A stretch of 64,000 nucleotides of DNA from Amphritea atlantica (GTDB taxonomy: Bacteria > Pseudomonadota > Gammaproteobacteria > Pseudomonadales > Balneatricaceae). A model generated the notes under the pieces. It saw only the letters and a list, made by a program, of their open reading frames with translations. It searched no databases and had not been told where the DNA came from. Made by a program: the position numbers and the translations under genes. Below, piece by piece: positions 17,468 through 27,942 of the stretch (the first letter of the stretch is position 1; every line of letters starts with the position of its first letter). Where the stretch lies: the NCBI RefSeq assembly GCF_900111095.1, contig NZ_FOGB01000002.1, forward strand, positions 111,405-175,404, read 5' to 3'.

Positions 17468-19573
17468 TTAGCTGAGCGCAGAGATATCTGCCACGCCCAG
17501 GAACAGGTTGCGCAGCTGATTGAGCAGTGCCAGCCGGTTGTTCCGGATGGCCTCATCGTCAGCCATTACCATTACTTCGTCAAAGAACTTATCGACTACC
17601 GGGCGCAGTTCGGCCAGTTGTTCAAGCACGGCTTTGAAGTCACCCTGAGCGATCAGCGGTTTCAGCTGGTTCTCTTTTTCAGCGACGGCAGTTGCCAGTG
17701 CTTTTTCCGCATCCTCTTGTAGCAGTGCTTCTGATGCTTTTGATAGTCCGTCATAATTATTCTTTGTGAGAATATTAAGTACCCGTTTGTTTGCCGCAGC
17801 TAGTGATTTGGCTTCGTTCAGAGTCATGAAATGACTAACAGCTTTTACTTTGCGATCAAAGACCAAGGGTTTGGTTTCCATCTCTCCTGGTTTGGTTTCG
17901 ACAGCAAGGTAAGCTTCAATTGCAATGCCTTGATCTTGATACAAAGCGCGCAAGCGGGACATTATGAATTCATGCACTTCATGATTAACTTTAAACCCTT
18001 CAGCTCTCAAGTTACTGTGCTGCTCTGTAGCAAATGCAATTAGTGATATAAGGTCTAAATCAAGTTCTCGCTCAATGATTATTCTTAGTACACCCAGCGA
18101 TGCGCGGCGCAGTGCAAATGGGTCTTTTGAGCCGGTTGGTGGCTGATTGATACCAAACAGACCGGTCAGTGTGTCCAGTCGGTCTGCCAGCGCAACGGCG
18201 ATACCGGGTTCGCTTTGTGGCAGTTCATCGCCGGCGAAACGGGGCATATATTGTTCGTTCTGCGCCTGGGCGACCCCTTCGTCCTCGCCGTCATGGATGG
18301 CGTAGTGATATCCCATCAGTCCCTGCAGGTCGGTAAACTCGTAAACCATATCGGTCATCAGGTCGGTCTTGGCGAGCATTGCTGCACGCTCTGCCTTATC
18401 CTGATCCTGTCCCAGTTGGGCAGCGATATGCTTAGCCAGTGCGGCGACGCGCACGGCTTTATCATGCAGGGTTCCCAGCTCTTGCTGGAAGACGATAGAT
18501 TTCAGGTCTTCGATGCGTGACTCGAGGGTGCGTTTCTTATCGGTTTCAAAGAAGAACGCGGCATCCGCCAGGCGTGGACGGATAACCTTTTCGTTACCGG
18601 CAATCACCTGCGCCGGATCGGTGGATTCGATATTGGCGATGGTGATAAAGAATGGCACCAGCTGGCCATTACTGTCGGTGACATGGAAATATTTCTGATG
18701 CTCTTTCATCGATGAGATCAGTGCCTGGGATGGGACTTCCAGGAAACGGTCGTCGAAGCGTCCGGTCAGGGCAACGGGCCATTCGTTGAGTGCGGTGACT
18801 TCATCCAGCAGGTCATCATCGATCTGAGCGATACCATTGATGGCCGCCCCTTCCGCTTCAACCTGGGCGCGAATTTTTTCCCGCCGCTCATCAAAGTCGG
18901 CAATTACGTAGCCGACACTTTCCAGGTTTTCCAGGTACTCGTTGGCCTGATTCAGGGTGATGGCGTGGTTGTAGTGGAAGCGATGTCCGCGGGTGTCGCG
19001 GCCAGCTTTGAGTCCGAGAATTTCGCACTCAATCACTTCGTCTCCCATCAGCATAACCACCCATTTAACCGGGCGAACAAACTCAGTGCGTGATGCTCCC
19101 CAGCGCATCCGCTTAGGAATCGGCAGTTTGCTGAGTGCGTTTTCAATAATAGCTGGCAGCTCGCCAGTGATCGCTTTGGCGGGCACTGACTGGCTGAAGC
19201 TCATCTTGCCGTCAATTTCTTGCAGCTGGTCTGTGGTGGTGCCGCACTTACGAGCGAACCCTTCCAGCGCTTTGGAGGGGTTGCCCTGCTCGTCAAATGC
19301 GATCCGCGCCGGTGGTCCCTGCATCATGAATGTGCTGCTGGGGACTTCATCAGCCAGGTTGTTGATCAGCAGAGCAAGGCGGCGAGGTGCGGCATAGGCG
19401 TTAACGGTGGTATCGGCAAGCAGTGTTGCGGCTTGTTTACCAAACAGCTCATTGATGCCGGCCATGACTTCGCTTTCGAGTGCCTTGGACAGAGTGCTCA
19501 GGGCTTTAGGTGGCAGCTCTTCTGTGCCGAGTTCGAAGAGAAAATCCTGACGGTTCACGGTATCAGTCATCAC
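17468..19573 (-). CDS. glyS: Glycyl-tRNA synthetase beta subunit
   Basis: A 701-residue protein, close to the 689 of E. coli GlyS. The N-terminus has the typical [15 protein letters not shown] motif, and the central part contains [26 protein letters not shown]. With GlyQ it forms the alpha2beta2 enzyme that charges tRNA-Gly. The start overlaps the glyQ stop by 4 bases, so it is coupled to glyQ. Confidence 0.95.
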   Translation of the reverse strand: MMTDTVNRQDFLFELGTEELPPKALSTLSKALESEVMAGINELFGKQAATLLADTTVNAYAAPRRLALLINNLADEVPSSTFMMQGPPARIAFDEQGNPSKALEGFARKCGTTTDQLQEIDGKMSFSQSVPAKAITGELPAIIENALSKLPIPKRMRWGASRTEFVRPVKWVVMLMGDEVIECEILGLKAGRDTRGHRFHYNHAITLNQANEYLENLESVGYVIADFDERREKIRAQVEAEGAAINGIAQIDDDLLDEVTALNEWPVALTGRFDDRFLEVPSQALISSMKEHQKYFHVTDSNGQLVPFFITIANIESTDPAQVIAGNEKVIRPRLADAAFFFETDKKRTLESRIEDLKSIVFQQELGTLHDKAVRVAALAKHIAAQLGQDQDKAERAAMLAKTDLMTDMVYEFTDLQGLMGYHYAIHDGEDEGVAQAQNEQYMPRFAGDELPQSEPGIAVALADRLDTLTGLFGINQPPTGSKDPFALRRASLGVLRIIIERELDLDLISLIAFATEQHSNLRAEGFKVNHEVHEFIMSRLRALYQDQGIAIEAYLAVETKPGEMETKPLVFDRKVKAVSHFMTLNEAKSLAAANKRVLNILTKNNYDGLSKASEALLQEDAEKALATAVAEKENQLKPLIAQGDFKAVLEQLAELRPVVDKFFDEVMVMADDEAIRNNRLALLNQLRNLFLGVADISALS

Positions 19574-20544
19574 TTGCTCTCCTCTTCGCAGGCGGCTAAA
19601 ACTTCGTTGCGGATGCTCTCTTCGGCCAGTGGGAAACCGAGCCCCTTACGGGTGTTGAAATAAGCATGTGCGACCTCCCGGGCCAGGGTGCGGACGCGCA
19701 GAATGAATCTCTGACGCTCAGTAACAGAGATCGCGTGGCGGGCATCCAGCAGGTTGAAGGTGTGGGATGCTTTCAATACCTGCTCATAGGCGGGCAGTGG
19801 CAGAGGTGTCTCCAGCGCCAGAAGCTTATTGCATTCCGCTTCGTGATGGTCGAAGTTGCGGAACAGCTGAGGGACGTCGGCGTGCTCAAAGTTGTAGGTG
19901 GACTGCTCCACTTCATTCTGGTGGAACACGTCGCCGTAGGTTACCGGGCTGCCGTCTGGGTTGTAGGTCCAGATCAGGTCGTAAACGCTCTCAACGTCCT
20001 GCAGGTACATGGCGATACGTTCGAGGCCGTAAGTGATCTCTCCGGTGACTGGATAGCACTCAATGCCCCCCGCCTGTTGGAAGTAAGTGAACTGGGTGAC
20101 CTCCATGCCATTCAGCCATACCTCCCAGCCAAGACCCCATGCGCCCAGGGTGGGTGATTCCCAGTTGTCCTCTACAAAACGTACATCGTGGACATTGAGA
20201 TCCAGTCCCATGCGTTCAAGTGAGCCCAGATAGAGCTCCTGGAAGTTATCGGGAGAGGGTTTCATCACAACCTGGAACTGGTAGTAGTGTTGCAGGCGGT
20301 TGGGGTTCTCGCCATAGCGGCCATCGGTTGGCCGGCGGCTGGGTTGCACGTATGCGGAGTTCCAGTTTTCGGGACCGATTGAACGCAGGAATGTTGCTGG
20401 ATGGAAGGTGCCTGCGCCCACTTCCATATCCAGTGGTTGCACTATTACACAGCCCTGCTCTGACCAATACTCTTGCAGTGCCAGGATCAGCCCTTGAAAA
20501 GTGCTGGCATCCGGTCTCGCTTTATCTGTCACTGAGATCACCAT
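19570..20544 (-). CDS. glyQ: Glycyl-tRNA synthetase alpha subunit
   Basis: A 324-residue catalytic subunit of the heterotetrameric bacterial glycyl-tRNA synthetase. Family blocks seen are [37 protein letters not shown] and [17 protein letters not shown]. The N-terminus is about ten residues longer than usual if the ATG at 20544 is used. It heads the glyQ-glyS operon. A TATAAT hexamer (20576-20581, minus strand) lies a short way upstream. Confidence 0.95.
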   Translation of the reverse strand: MVISVTDKARPDASTFQGLILALQEYWSEQGCVIVQPLDMEVGAGTFHPATFLRSIGPENWNSAYVQPSRRPTDGRYGENPNRLQHYYQFQVVMKPSPDNFQELYLGSLERMGLDLNVHDVRFVEDNWESPTLGAWGLGWEVWLNGMEVTQFTYFQQAGGIECYPVTGEITYGLERIAMYLQDVESVYDLIWTYNPDGSPVTYGDVFHQNEVEQSTYNFEHADVPQLFRNFDHHEAECNKLLALETPLPLPAYEQVLKASHTFNLLDARHAISVTERQRFILRVRTLAREVAHAYFNTRKGLGFPLAEESIRNEVLAACEEESK

Positions 20545-20651
20545 TTCGAATCTGTTTGTACAAAAATAGAGCGAAATTATACACGAATTCCAGGCAGTTA
20601 GAGTGCCTGGTTGAAGGATATGGCTGGTTTTTCAGTTCCTTTTAGCGCTAT

Positions 20652-21098
20652 TTAGTAGTCCTGGCACAGGTACCTGAGGATCTCGATCACCTGTTCAGTG
20701 TTTTCTGCTACCGCCATTGCGGCAGCGTCGACCTCTTTCAGGGGATGGGTGAGTTCTTTTGCGTGCTCTACTATCAGCGACTTTCCCAGTGCTGTCGCGA
20801 TGCCTGCATCAAAGGCAGCGTTCCACTGTTTGTATTTTTCGCCAAAGCGGACGATAACGATATCTGCTCTGTTGAGTGCCGTCATATGTCTTATGCTATT
20901 CAGCTTGGCAGCTTTATGGTCTTTCCAGAACGGCTTCTCCTCTGCTCCCAGGATGCCTGCTCCACACTCGTCGCTGCTATCATGGTCGGTGTTGGGTGTC
21001 AGGATCTCGATGGGCAGGTTGTGTTCTTGAGTGGCGTTTTTGATCTTTTCCCGCCAGTCTGAATGGATCTCACCCGACAGGTATACGGTGTATTTCAT
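20652..21098 (-). CDS. YtoQ family protein
   Basis: A 148-residue protein matching the YtoQ family: MKYTVYLSGEIHSDWR at the start, ILTPNTDHDSSDECG, and RADIVIVRFGEKYKQWNAAFDAG. The fold is related to nucleoside 2-deoxyribosyltransferases, but the reaction is not known. It sits between glyQ and the acyltransferase gene. A 7-bp hairpin CCAGGCA/TGCCTGG (20590-20610) lies downstream of its stop, close to the glyQ promoter. Confidence 0.85.
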   Translation of the reverse strand: MKYTVYLSGEIHSDWREKIKNATQEHNLPIEILTPNTDHDSSDECGAGILGAEEKPFWKDHKAAKLNSIRHMTALNRADIVIVRFGEKYKQWNAAFDAGIATALGKSLIVEHAKELTHPLKEVDAAAMAVAENTEQVIEILRYLCQDY

Positions 21099-21191
21099 CT
21101 CGGCCTCTTCGTTATGTTGGTTATATCAGGAGGCTGCATTATATAATCGTTACACTGCCTTTGGCTGTTATTCTAATTTTGCTATATGAAA

Positions 21192-21207
21192 GGTTCCACG
21201 TGAAACA
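21192..21207 (+). other. parS site overlapping the acyltransferase start codon
   Basis: GGTTCCACGTGAAACA is the reverse complement of the site at 16790-16805; identity extends over 19 bases including AAA on the left. Here the GTG in CACGTG is the likely start codon of the next gene and the preceding AAAGG is its ribosome site. Confidence 0.9.
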
Positions 21208-22084
21208 TTTGAAAGGCTGGTTGTCCGTGTCGGTTTTATGGTTGCTTGCGTTGTTGCCCCTCAGGCTGGCACAGAGGTTCGGCGCAGGGTTGGGTGCGCG
21301 GGCATATAAGAAAAAAGGTAAAAGCTACAATGTCACCCAGATGAATATCGATCTCTGCTTTCCTGAGCTGACTGCTGATCAGAAGAATGGACTGGCAAAA
21401 GCAAGCCTGATCGAAACTGGCAAGATGGCCGGTGAGCTGGGTATGAGCTGGCTGTGGCGGTCGGAACGGGTGATGGCTAAGGTGCGCAACGTTCATGGCG
21501 AGGAGATCATGGCGGATGCCCTGAGTCAGGGGCGGGGTGTGATTGTGATCGGCCCCCATCTTGGCAACTGGGAGGTGTTGGGGCTCTATCTGAGCACCCG
21601 GTATAAGCTGACATCGATGTACCGTCCACCTAAGATTGAGTTGATGGACCGCCTTATTCGTAAGAAACGAGCCCGGCTCGGTGCTCAGCTTGCCCCGGCA
21701 AATGTTAAAGGTGTGCGCATGGCGATGAAGGCGCTGAGGGCTGGTGAAGTGTTGGGGATTCTGCCAGATCAGGAGGCCGATAGCGGCAGTGGTATCTTTG
21801 TCCCCTTCTTTGGTCAGCCAGCTTATACCATGAAGCTGTTGCCGCAGCTGGCAGCGCAAACGGGCGCAGTGGTGGTCTCGGCTTATGCCCGGCGGTTGCC
21901 GGATGCGCAAGGCTTTGAGATCTTTTTTCATAAAGCGCCTGAGCAGATCAATGAGAAGGATCTGCAGTGCTCGGCCACGGCGATGAATGCCGAAGTTGAA
22001 TATTGTGTGCGGCAGATGCCGGAGCAGTATCAGTGGGAGTATAAGCGCTTTCAGCATCGGCCGGATGGCGGGCGGATGTATTGA
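21200..22084 (+). CDS. LpxL/HtrB-type lysophospholipid (lipid A) acyltransferase
   Basis: A 294-residue inner-membrane protein. After an N-terminal hydrophobic segment, the catalytic HX4E motif is seen as GPHLGNWE, with later family blocks SMYRPPK and GILPDQEADSGSGIFVPFFG. It adds an acyl chain to lipid A or a related acceptor. Start: GTG at 21200 with GAAAGG seven bases upstream; a TTG at 21161 is the longer alternative. The start lies inside a parS site. The position matches the Pseudomonas origin-region htrB-like gene. The exact acyl acceptor is not decided. Confidence 0.87.
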   Translation: MKHLKGWLSVSVLWLLALLPLRLAQRFGAGLGARAYKKKGKSYNVTQMNIDLCFPELTADQKNGLAKASLIETGKMAGELGMSWLWRSERVMAKVRNVHGEEIMADALSQGRGVIVIGPHLGNWEVLGLYLSTRYKLTSMYRPPKIELMDRLIRKKRARLGAQLAPANVKGVRMAMKALRAGEVLGILPDQEADSGSGIFVPFFGQPAYTMKLLPQLAAQTGAVVVSAYARRLPDAQGFEIFFHKAPEQINEKDLQCSATAMNAEVEYCVRQMPEQYQWEYKRFQHRPDGGRMY

Positions 22085-22120
22085 TCAGGCGGGTCGCGCT
22101 GATGCATCTGGCGCCTGTAG

Positions 22121-22154
22121 AAAGAAAAAGGGCTTGCGCCCTTTTTTCTTTTTT
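22121..22154. terminator. Bidirectional intrinsic terminator
   Basis: The stem AAAGAAAAAGGGC pairs with GCCCTTTTTTCTTT around the loop TTGC. It lies between the convergent acyltransferase and trkH genes and can serve both. Confidence 0.85.
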
Positions 22155-23601
22155 AGCGTTTCCAGAACGAGGGCGTAAAGAGCACCAGCAAGGTGAATAC
22201 TTCAAGGCGACCCAGCAACATGGCAAAGGTCAGTACCCATTTGGCGGTACTGTTCAGGTCGCCATAATGGGTTTCTACCTCGCCAAGACCCGGACCCAGG
22301 TTGTTGAGTGTCGCGCCCACTGCTGACCAGGCTGTTACCTGATCAAGACCGGTGCCCAGCAGAATGATCAGCATCAGAATAAAGACGATCAGATAGACAG
22401 AGAAAAAGCCCCAGACCGCTTCCAGAATCCGGTCTGAGATCGGTTCTCTGCCCAGCTTAACCGGGATGACTGCATTGGGGTGGATCAGGCGTTTTATCTC
22501 ACGATGGCCCTGTTTCAGGATCAGCAGGACACGAATCACCTTCATGCCGCCACCGGTTGACCCCGCGCAGCCGCCGGCAAACGCCGCCACAAAGAGCAGG
22601 AATGGCAGCATTACCGGCCATTGGGCAAAGTCTGCTGTGGCGAAGCCGGTGGTCGTGGCGATTGAGACAACTTCAAAAATAGCCTTGCGGATTGATTCGA
22701 CAGGCGCATAGGTTTCTGTCAGCGTCAGTACTACTGCTGACAGGCTGATGATACTGAAGAGAATTATCAGATAAAATTTGAACTCAGGGTCCTGGAAATA
22801 GTGACTGAATGTTCGCTGACGCCAGGCAAAAAAGTGCAGACCGAAATTGATGGCGGAGATTACCATAAAAAAGGTGCAGACCCCTTCGATCAGCGGGCTG
22901 TCAAAGTAACCGATGCTGGCATCGTGGGTGGAAAAACCGCCGATAGCGACCGTGGAGAAGCTGTGGCCGATGGCATCGAACGGCGTCATACCCGCAATCC
23001 AGTAACCCAGAGCACAGGCAATCGTAAGAGACAGATAGATATACCACAACGCCTTAGCGGTCTCAGTTATACGGGGGGTGAGTTTGCTGTCTTTTACCGG
23101 TCCGGGGGTTTCTGCGCGGTAAAGCTGCATGCCGCCGATACCGAGCATTGGCAGAATCGCCACCGCCAGTACGATGATTCCCATACCACCAAGCCACTGC
23201 AGCTGCTGGCGGTAGAACAGAATCGACTCTGGCAGAACGTCGATACCGGTCATAACCGTGGCGCCGGTAGTCGTCAGCCCCGACAGGGATTCAAAAACCG
23301 CATCAACGAAGGATAGTCCCGGGTCTTTGGATAGCATAAAGGGGATCGCCCCGAACAGCCCCAGCACGACCCAGAATAGCACGGTGATCAGAAAGCCATC
23401 CCGGGTTCTGAGATCTTCTCTGACCCGGTAAACCGGCGACCAGATAATAAATCCGGTCAGCAGTGTGATGGTGAAACCCGAAATAAAGGCCATATGGGTG
23501 CCGTCATGGTAGCCATATGAGATTGCCAGTGGCGGCAGCATGGTGATGCTGAAAATCATCAGCAGCAGGCCGAGAATCCGGAGTATTACCTTGTAATGCA
23601 T
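22153..23601 (-). CDS. trkH: TrkH potassium uptake channel subunit
   Basis: A 482-residue integral membrane protein. Pore-loop segments typical of TrkH/TrkG are visible: SGLTTTGATVM, SFSTVAIGGFSTHD, ATTTGFATADF and AVGATLNNLGPGLG. It conducts K+ with TrkA as the cytoplasmic regulator. It lies 13 bp downstream of trkA on the same strand, so the two form an operon. Confidence 0.94.
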   Translation of the reverse strand: MHYKVILRILGLLLMIFSITMLPPLAISYGYHDGTHMAFISGFTITLLTGFIIWSPVYRVREDLRTRDGFLITVLFWVVLGLFGAIPFMLSKDPGLSFVDAVFESLSGLTTTGATVMTGIDVLPESILFYRQQLQWLGGMGIIVLAVAILPMLGIGGMQLYRAETPGPVKDSKLTPRITETAKALWYIYLSLTIACALGYWIAGMTPFDAIGHSFSTVAIGGFSTHDASIGYFDSPLIEGVCTFFMVISAINFGLHFFAWRQRTFSHYFQDPEFKFYLIILFSIISLSAVVLTLTETYAPVESIRKAIFEVVSIATTTGFATADFAQWPVMLPFLLFVAAFAGGCAGSTGGGMKVIRVLLILKQGHREIKRLIHPNAVIPVKLGREPISDRILEAVWGFFSVYLIVFILMLIILLGTGLDQVTAWSAVGATLNNLGPGLGEVETHYGDLNSTAKWVLTFAMLLGRLEVFTLLVLFTPSFWKR

Positions 23602-23614
23602 TAATACTCTCCGA

Positions 23615-24991
23615 TCAGAAGAAGCCCAGGCCTACCTGGAACAGACGCTCCACTTCACTGATTTTCCGTTTATCGACCAGGAACAGGATGACATGGTCGT
23701 CATTTTCCACAACGATATCGTCGTGCGCAATCAGCACCTCATCCTTGCGGACAATGGCGCCAATGGTTGTGCCGGCAGGCAGATCGATCTCTTCGATTGT
23801 TTTGCCGACCACTTTGGAGGTGCGCTTATCACCATGAGCGACCGCTTCAATAGCCTCGGCTGCGCCGCGACGCAGGGAGTGAACCGCAGCTACGTCGCCG
23901 CGGCGAACGTGGGTCAGCAGGCTGCCGATGGTGGTTTGCTGTGGTGAAATGGCGATGTCGATCACCCCGCCCTGCACCAGATCAACATACGCGGGGTTGT
24001 TGATCAGTGTCATCACGGTGCGGGCTCCCAGCCGCTTAGCCAGCATCGAAGCCATAATGTTGGCTTCATCATCATTGGTGAGGGCGCAGAAAACATCGGT
24101 GTCTTCAATGTTCTCTTCGAGCAGTAGTTCTTTATCCGATGCACTGCCCTGCAGGACGATGGTGTTATCCAGATTTTTTGCCAGGTTGTTGCAGCGGCGG
24201 ATATCCCGCTCAATGATTTTAACCTGATACTTGCTCTCGATATTCTGTGCCAGTCGGGCGCCGATATTGCCGCCGCCGGCGATGATAACCCGCTTATAGG
24301 GACGGTCCAGTCGGCGCAGCTCGCTCATAACGGCGCGGATATCTTTCTTTGCGGCAATGAAGAAAACCTCATCGTCCGCTTCAATGACGGTATCCCCTTT
24401 GGGGATGATTGGCCGGTCTTTACGGAAAATGGCCGCTACCCGGGTATCAACAGCGGGCATGTGTGAGCGCAGGTAAGATATCTCCCGGCCTACCAGGGGG
24501 CCGCCGTAGTAGGCTTTAACGGCAACCAGCTGGGCAATGCCGTCGGCAAAATCAAGCACCTGCAGCGCTCCGGGGTGCTCGATCAGGCGGCGGATATGCT
24601 TGGTTACCAGCTCTTCCGGGCTGATCAGTACGTCGATAGGGATCGATTTATCGGTAAAGATCGCTTTGTCTTTCAGCAGATAGTCGTGCTCGCGCACCCG
24701 GGCGATCTTGGTTGGCGTGTTATACAGGCTCTGAGCGATCTGACAGGCGATCATATTGACTTCGTCACTGTTGGTGACGGCGATCAGCATGTCCGCATCA
24801 CGGGCGCCGGCCTGTTCAAGAATCGATGGATGGGATGCCTTACCTTCCACTGTGCGGATATCGAGGCGATCCTGTAACTCTCTCAGGCGGCCAATATTGG
24901 TATCGACAATGGTGATATCGTTGGCTTCACTGGCCAGGTTTTCTGCCAGCGTGCCGCCCACCTGCCCCGCGCCAAGAATAATGATTTTCAT
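23615..24991 (-). CDS. trkA: TrkA, nucleotide-binding regulator of K+ uptake
   Basis: A 458-residue peripheral protein with two RCK modules. The first dinucleotide motif is [17 protein letters not shown] (2-18) and the second [17 protein letters not shown] near residue 235. Each is followed by a TrkA-C domain. It binds NAD(H)/ATP and gates TrkH. The rsmB-trkA-trkH order is that of Pseudomonas. Confidence 0.95.
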   Translation of the reverse strand: MKIIILGAGQVGGTLAENLASEANDITIVDTNIGRLRELQDRLDIRTVEGKASHPSILEQAGARDADMLIAVTNSDEVNMIACQIAQSLYNTPTKIARVREHDYLLKDKAIFTDKSIPIDVLISPEELVTKHIRRLIEHPGALQVLDFADGIAQLVAVKAYYGGPLVGREISYLRSHMPAVDTRVAAIFRKDRPIIPKGDTVIEADDEVFFIAAKKDIRAVMSELRRLDRPYKRVIIAGGGNIGARLAQNIESKYQVKIIERDIRRCNNLAKNLDNTIVLQGSASDKELLLEENIEDTDVFCALTNDDEANIMASMLAKRLGARTVMTLINNPAYVDLVQGGVIDIAISPQQTTIGSLLTHVRRGDVAAVHSLRRGAAEAIEAVAHGDKRTSKVVGKTIEEIDLPAGTTIGAIVRKDEVLIAHDDIVVENDDHVILFLVDKRKISEVERLFQVGLGFF

Positions 24992-25030
24992 ATCTAATAA
25001 CTCTCCGGTCAGCTGGCAGAACAGTCTGCT

Positions 25031-26329
25031 TCAGTTCTGATCCTTTAGCAATACCGCATAATAAAAGCCATCGTGTCCCTGCGGCTGAGGAAATAGCTGG
25101 CGGCCATAGGGTCGCTCAATGCCCCAGTTCGCCTCGATTGGGAGGTGGCATGCATCTGTTTGTGTCTTGAGAAACCGTTCAATGACCCGCTCATTCTCCT
25201 GAGGGAACACGGAGCAGGTAGCATAGACCAGCCGGCCGCCGGGTTTCAGCATCTGCCAGCAGTTATCTAATATAGCCAGCTGCAGCTCGGCAAGTGGCTT
25301 AATATCTTCATTTTGCCGCAGATGTTTGATGTCCGGGTTGCGCCGTATCACGCCCGCTGCAGAACAGGGGGCGTCTACCAGAATGCGGTCATACTCTGCG
25401 CCATCCCACCAGGTACGGGTAGCGGCATCGGCAATGATTACTTCCGCTGAGAGGTTCAGGCGGCTGAGGTTTTCCTCAATTCGATCTGCCCGGTTTGGCT
25501 CCAGCTCTATGGCGGTGACATGGCTGAGATCGGGTTGGTGTTCCAGAATATGGCATAGCTTGCCGCCCGGCGCAGCACAGGCGTCCAGTACCCGCTGGCC
25601 GGGTTGCAGATCCATTAGTCCGGCGCTTAGCTGTGCTGCTTCGTCCTGAACGCTGGCAAAACCGTAGGCAAACCCAGGGAGCAGGTTGACGTCCACCGGT
25701 GAGTCCAGCTGGATCGCTGTTGTTGAATAGGGGGTCGCTGAGGCGGCGATACCGGCATCCCGGAGCTGCTGAAGGTAGTTATCCCGTGAGGTTTTCTGCT
25801 GGTTGACCCGCAGCGTCATCGGCGGCTGCTGGCTATTCTGTTCGAGTACCGCCTGCCAGTGGTCCGGCCAGTTGTGTTGCAGTTTGGCGATCATCCACTG
25901 TGGGTGGTTGTAGTGAAACTCGGGCTGTTCGCTCAGTTGTTCAAACAGTGATCCCTGCTCTCTTTGCAGATTGCGCAACAGGGCGTTGAGCAGCCCTTTG
26001 GCCCACTCTTTATTCAGCTGGCTGGCGGCTTCAACGGTTTCGCTGATCGCGGCATGGGCGGGAACGCGCATCTCCAGCAGTTGGTAAAATCCCAGCAACA
26101 CCAGGGCGTAAAGATCCTGATCCTGGGGTTTGAACGGTTTTTTCAGAAGCTGATTTGCGAGGCAGGATAGCCGCGGCAGAAAGCGCATGGTGCCATAACA
26201 GATCTGCTGTAACAGCGCCTGGTCGCTTTCCTGGCACTGCTGCAGGGCCCGGGGAAGTGCCGTGTTGAGTGACTCTTTGCGCCCGATAACCGGGCCCAGA
26301 GCGCGTGCTGCAATGGCGCGGATATTCAT
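25031..26329 (-). CDS. rsmB: 16S rRNA m5C967 methyltransferase
   Basis: A 432-residue enzyme with an N-terminal NusB-like RNA-binding domain (1-140) and a C-terminal SAM-dependent methyltransferase. The SAM motif is LDACAAPGGK, and the two catalytic cysteines are in DAPCSAAGVIRRNPD and VYATCSVFPQENE. It methylates C967 of 16S rRNA. It overlaps the fmt stop by 4 bases. Confidence 0.94.
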   Translation of the reverse strand: MNIRAIAARALGPVIGRKESLNTALPRALQQCQESDQALLQQICYGTMRFLPRLSCLANQLLKKPFKPQDQDLYALVLLGFYQLLEMRVPAHAAISETVEAASQLNKEWAKGLLNALLRNLQREQGSLFEQLSEQPEFHYNHPQWMIAKLQHNWPDHWQAVLEQNSQQPPMTLRVNQQKTSRDNYLQQLRDAGIAASATPYSTTAIQLDSPVDVNLLPGFAYGFASVQDEAAQLSAGLMDLQPGQRVLDACAAPGGKLCHILEHQPDLSHVTAIELEPNRADRIEENLSRLNLSAEVIIADAATRTWWDGAEYDRILVDAPCSAAGVIRRNPDIKHLRQNEDIKPLAELQLAILDNCWQMLKPGGRLVYATCSVFPQENERVIERFLKTQTDACHLPIEANWGIERPYGRQLFPQPQGHDGFYYAVLLKDQN

Positions 26330-27291
26330 TTGGGGTGGCCCAGCTCCGTACCGTCACTAAACAGTTCCCGTTTGGAGTTCAGCACTGCGCTGCTGTCCAT
26401 CGCTTTGCTGCCGGGAAGTTGTATTTTAAGCAGTCTGACCGCACCGCTGCCACAGGCGACAATAATCGCTTTTTTATCGGTGCCGATCACGGTGCCGGGT
26501 TTTGTAGCGTGCTGCTGATCGCTGGGTTCGGCGTACCAGACCCTGAGGGTTTCGCCGTTGAGCAGGGTAAAGGCAACCGGCCAGGGCGACAGTCCGCGGA
26601 TCTGTCGGGCGATCTCAGTGGCGGGTTTGCTCCAGTCGATCTCCCCTTCCGCCTTTTCCAGCTTGTGGGCATAGCAGGCCAGGTTATCATCCTGAACTTC
26701 CCGTGGGATTGACTGGTCGGCAATGGCGGGCAGACTTTCCAACAGTGCTGCTGCACCGATGGCGGCCAGGCGGTCATGCAGCTCACCGCTGGTATCCGTG
26801 GGAGTGATCGGGCAGCGCTTCTTCAGCAGCATATCACCGGTGTCCAGCCCGGCATCCATCTGCATAATGGTGACACCGGTTTCGCTGTCACCTGCCAGCA
26901 GTGCGCGATGGATTGGTGCAGCACCGCGCCAGCGCGGCAGCAGTGAGGCATGGACGTTGATGCAGCCCAGCCGGGGCGCATCAAGCACCGCCTGGGGCAG
27001 CAGTAAGCCATAGGCCACCACCACCATCAGATCAGCATCCAGCGCGGCCAGTTGCTGGCGATCCTCTTGCTGCCTGAAGTTCAGTGGCTGATAGACCGGC
27101 AGGTCGTGTTCCAGAGCGACTGTTTTTACCGGGCTTGGTGTCAGTTTACGGCCGCGGCCTGCAGGCCTGTCAGGCTGGGTATAAACACCGATCACCTGAT
27201 GGCCAGCGTCCAGTAGTGCGGCAAGGCTGGCGGCGGCAAAGTCCGGCGTTCCGGCAAACAGTATGCGCAGTTGTCTGGCGGTGTCTGACAT
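26326..27291 (-). CDS. fmt: Methionyl-tRNA formyltransferase
   Basis: A 321-residue enzyme that formylates initiator Met-tRNA using 10-formyl-THF. The N-terminal motif is RILFAGTPDFAA, and the catalytic block NVHASLLPRWRGAAPIHRAL contains the SLLP signature with the key Asn and His. The C-terminal domain binds tRNA. It lies between def and rsmB in the classical def-fmt-rsmB order. Confidence 0.95.
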   Translation of the reverse strand: MSDTARQLRILFAGTPDFAAASLAALLDAGHQVIGVYTQPDRPAGRGRKLTPSPVKTVALEHDLPVYQPLNFRQQEDRQQLAALDADLMVVVAYGLLLPQAVLDAPRLGCINVHASLLPRWRGAAPIHRALLAGDSETGVTIMQMDAGLDTGDMLLKKRCPITPTDTSGELHDRLAAIGAAALLESLPAIADQSIPREVQDDNLACYAHKLEKAEGEIDWSKPATEIARQIRGLSPWPVAFTLLNGETLRVWYAEPSDQQHATKPGTVIGTDKKAIIVACGSGAVRLLKIQLPGSKAMDSSAVLNSKRELFSDGTELGHPK

Positions 27292-27294
27292 GCT

Positions 27295-27801
27295 TCAGGC
27301 CTTTTGTTTGTGCAGTTTGTCCAGTTTGCTGCGGATGCGATTACGTTTCAGTGGTGACAGGTAATCGACAAACAGCTTGCCTTCCAGGTGATCGATTTCG
27401 TGTTGAATACAGACGGCCAGCAGATCATCTGCTTCCAGAGTGTACTCTTCGCCGAACTCATTCTGAGCGGTGAGGCGGATTTTGTTGGGCCGCTCAACGT
27501 CTTCATAGAACCCTGGAACGGAGAGGCAGCCCTCCTGCATCCGCTCTGTTTCATCAGCAAGAACCTCAATCTGGGGATTAATAACCACCAGAGGGCTATT
27601 TTTCTCTTCAGAGGTATCGATAGTGATGATACGCTGGTGCACATTGATCTGCGTTGCGGCCAGGCCGATGCCGGGAGCGTCATACATGGTTTCAAACATG
27701 TCTTTGACCAGCTGGCGCAGCTCATCGTTAAATTCGGTAACCGGCTCAGCAATTGTGCGCAGGCGTGGATCTGGAAATTCAAGTATTGGAAGTAATGACA
27801 T
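27295..27801 (-). CDS. def: Peptide deformylase
   Basis: A 168-residue metalloenzyme that removes the N-formyl group from nascent proteins. All three family motifs are present: [16 protein letters not shown] and QHEIDHLEG, giving the Cys and two His metal ligands. The start at 27801 ([15 protein letters not shown]) matches the family; an upstream extension to 27879 is open but lacks similarity. It is the first gene of def-fmt-rsmB-trkA-trkH, divergent from the LysM gene. Confidence 0.95.
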   Translation of the reverse strand: MSLLPILEFPDPRLRTIAEPVTEFNDELRQLVKDMFETMYDAPGIGLAATQINVHQRIITIDTSEEKNSPLVVINPQIEVLADETERMQEGCLSVPGFYEDVERPNKIRLTAQNEFGEEYTLEADDLLAVCIQHEIDHLEGKLFVDYLSPLKRNRIRSKLDKLHKQKA

Positions 27802-27942
27802 GGCTGCTTGAGAAAGAAAAGGTTGAAAAAAATGAGCGCTAGAATCAATAATCTTCCCATTATACTGATATAGATACACAATGTATTGCCGATACTGTTA
27901 TAGACTCTCAAAAACATGGCGGTCTGAGACAAGGATTAGAAG

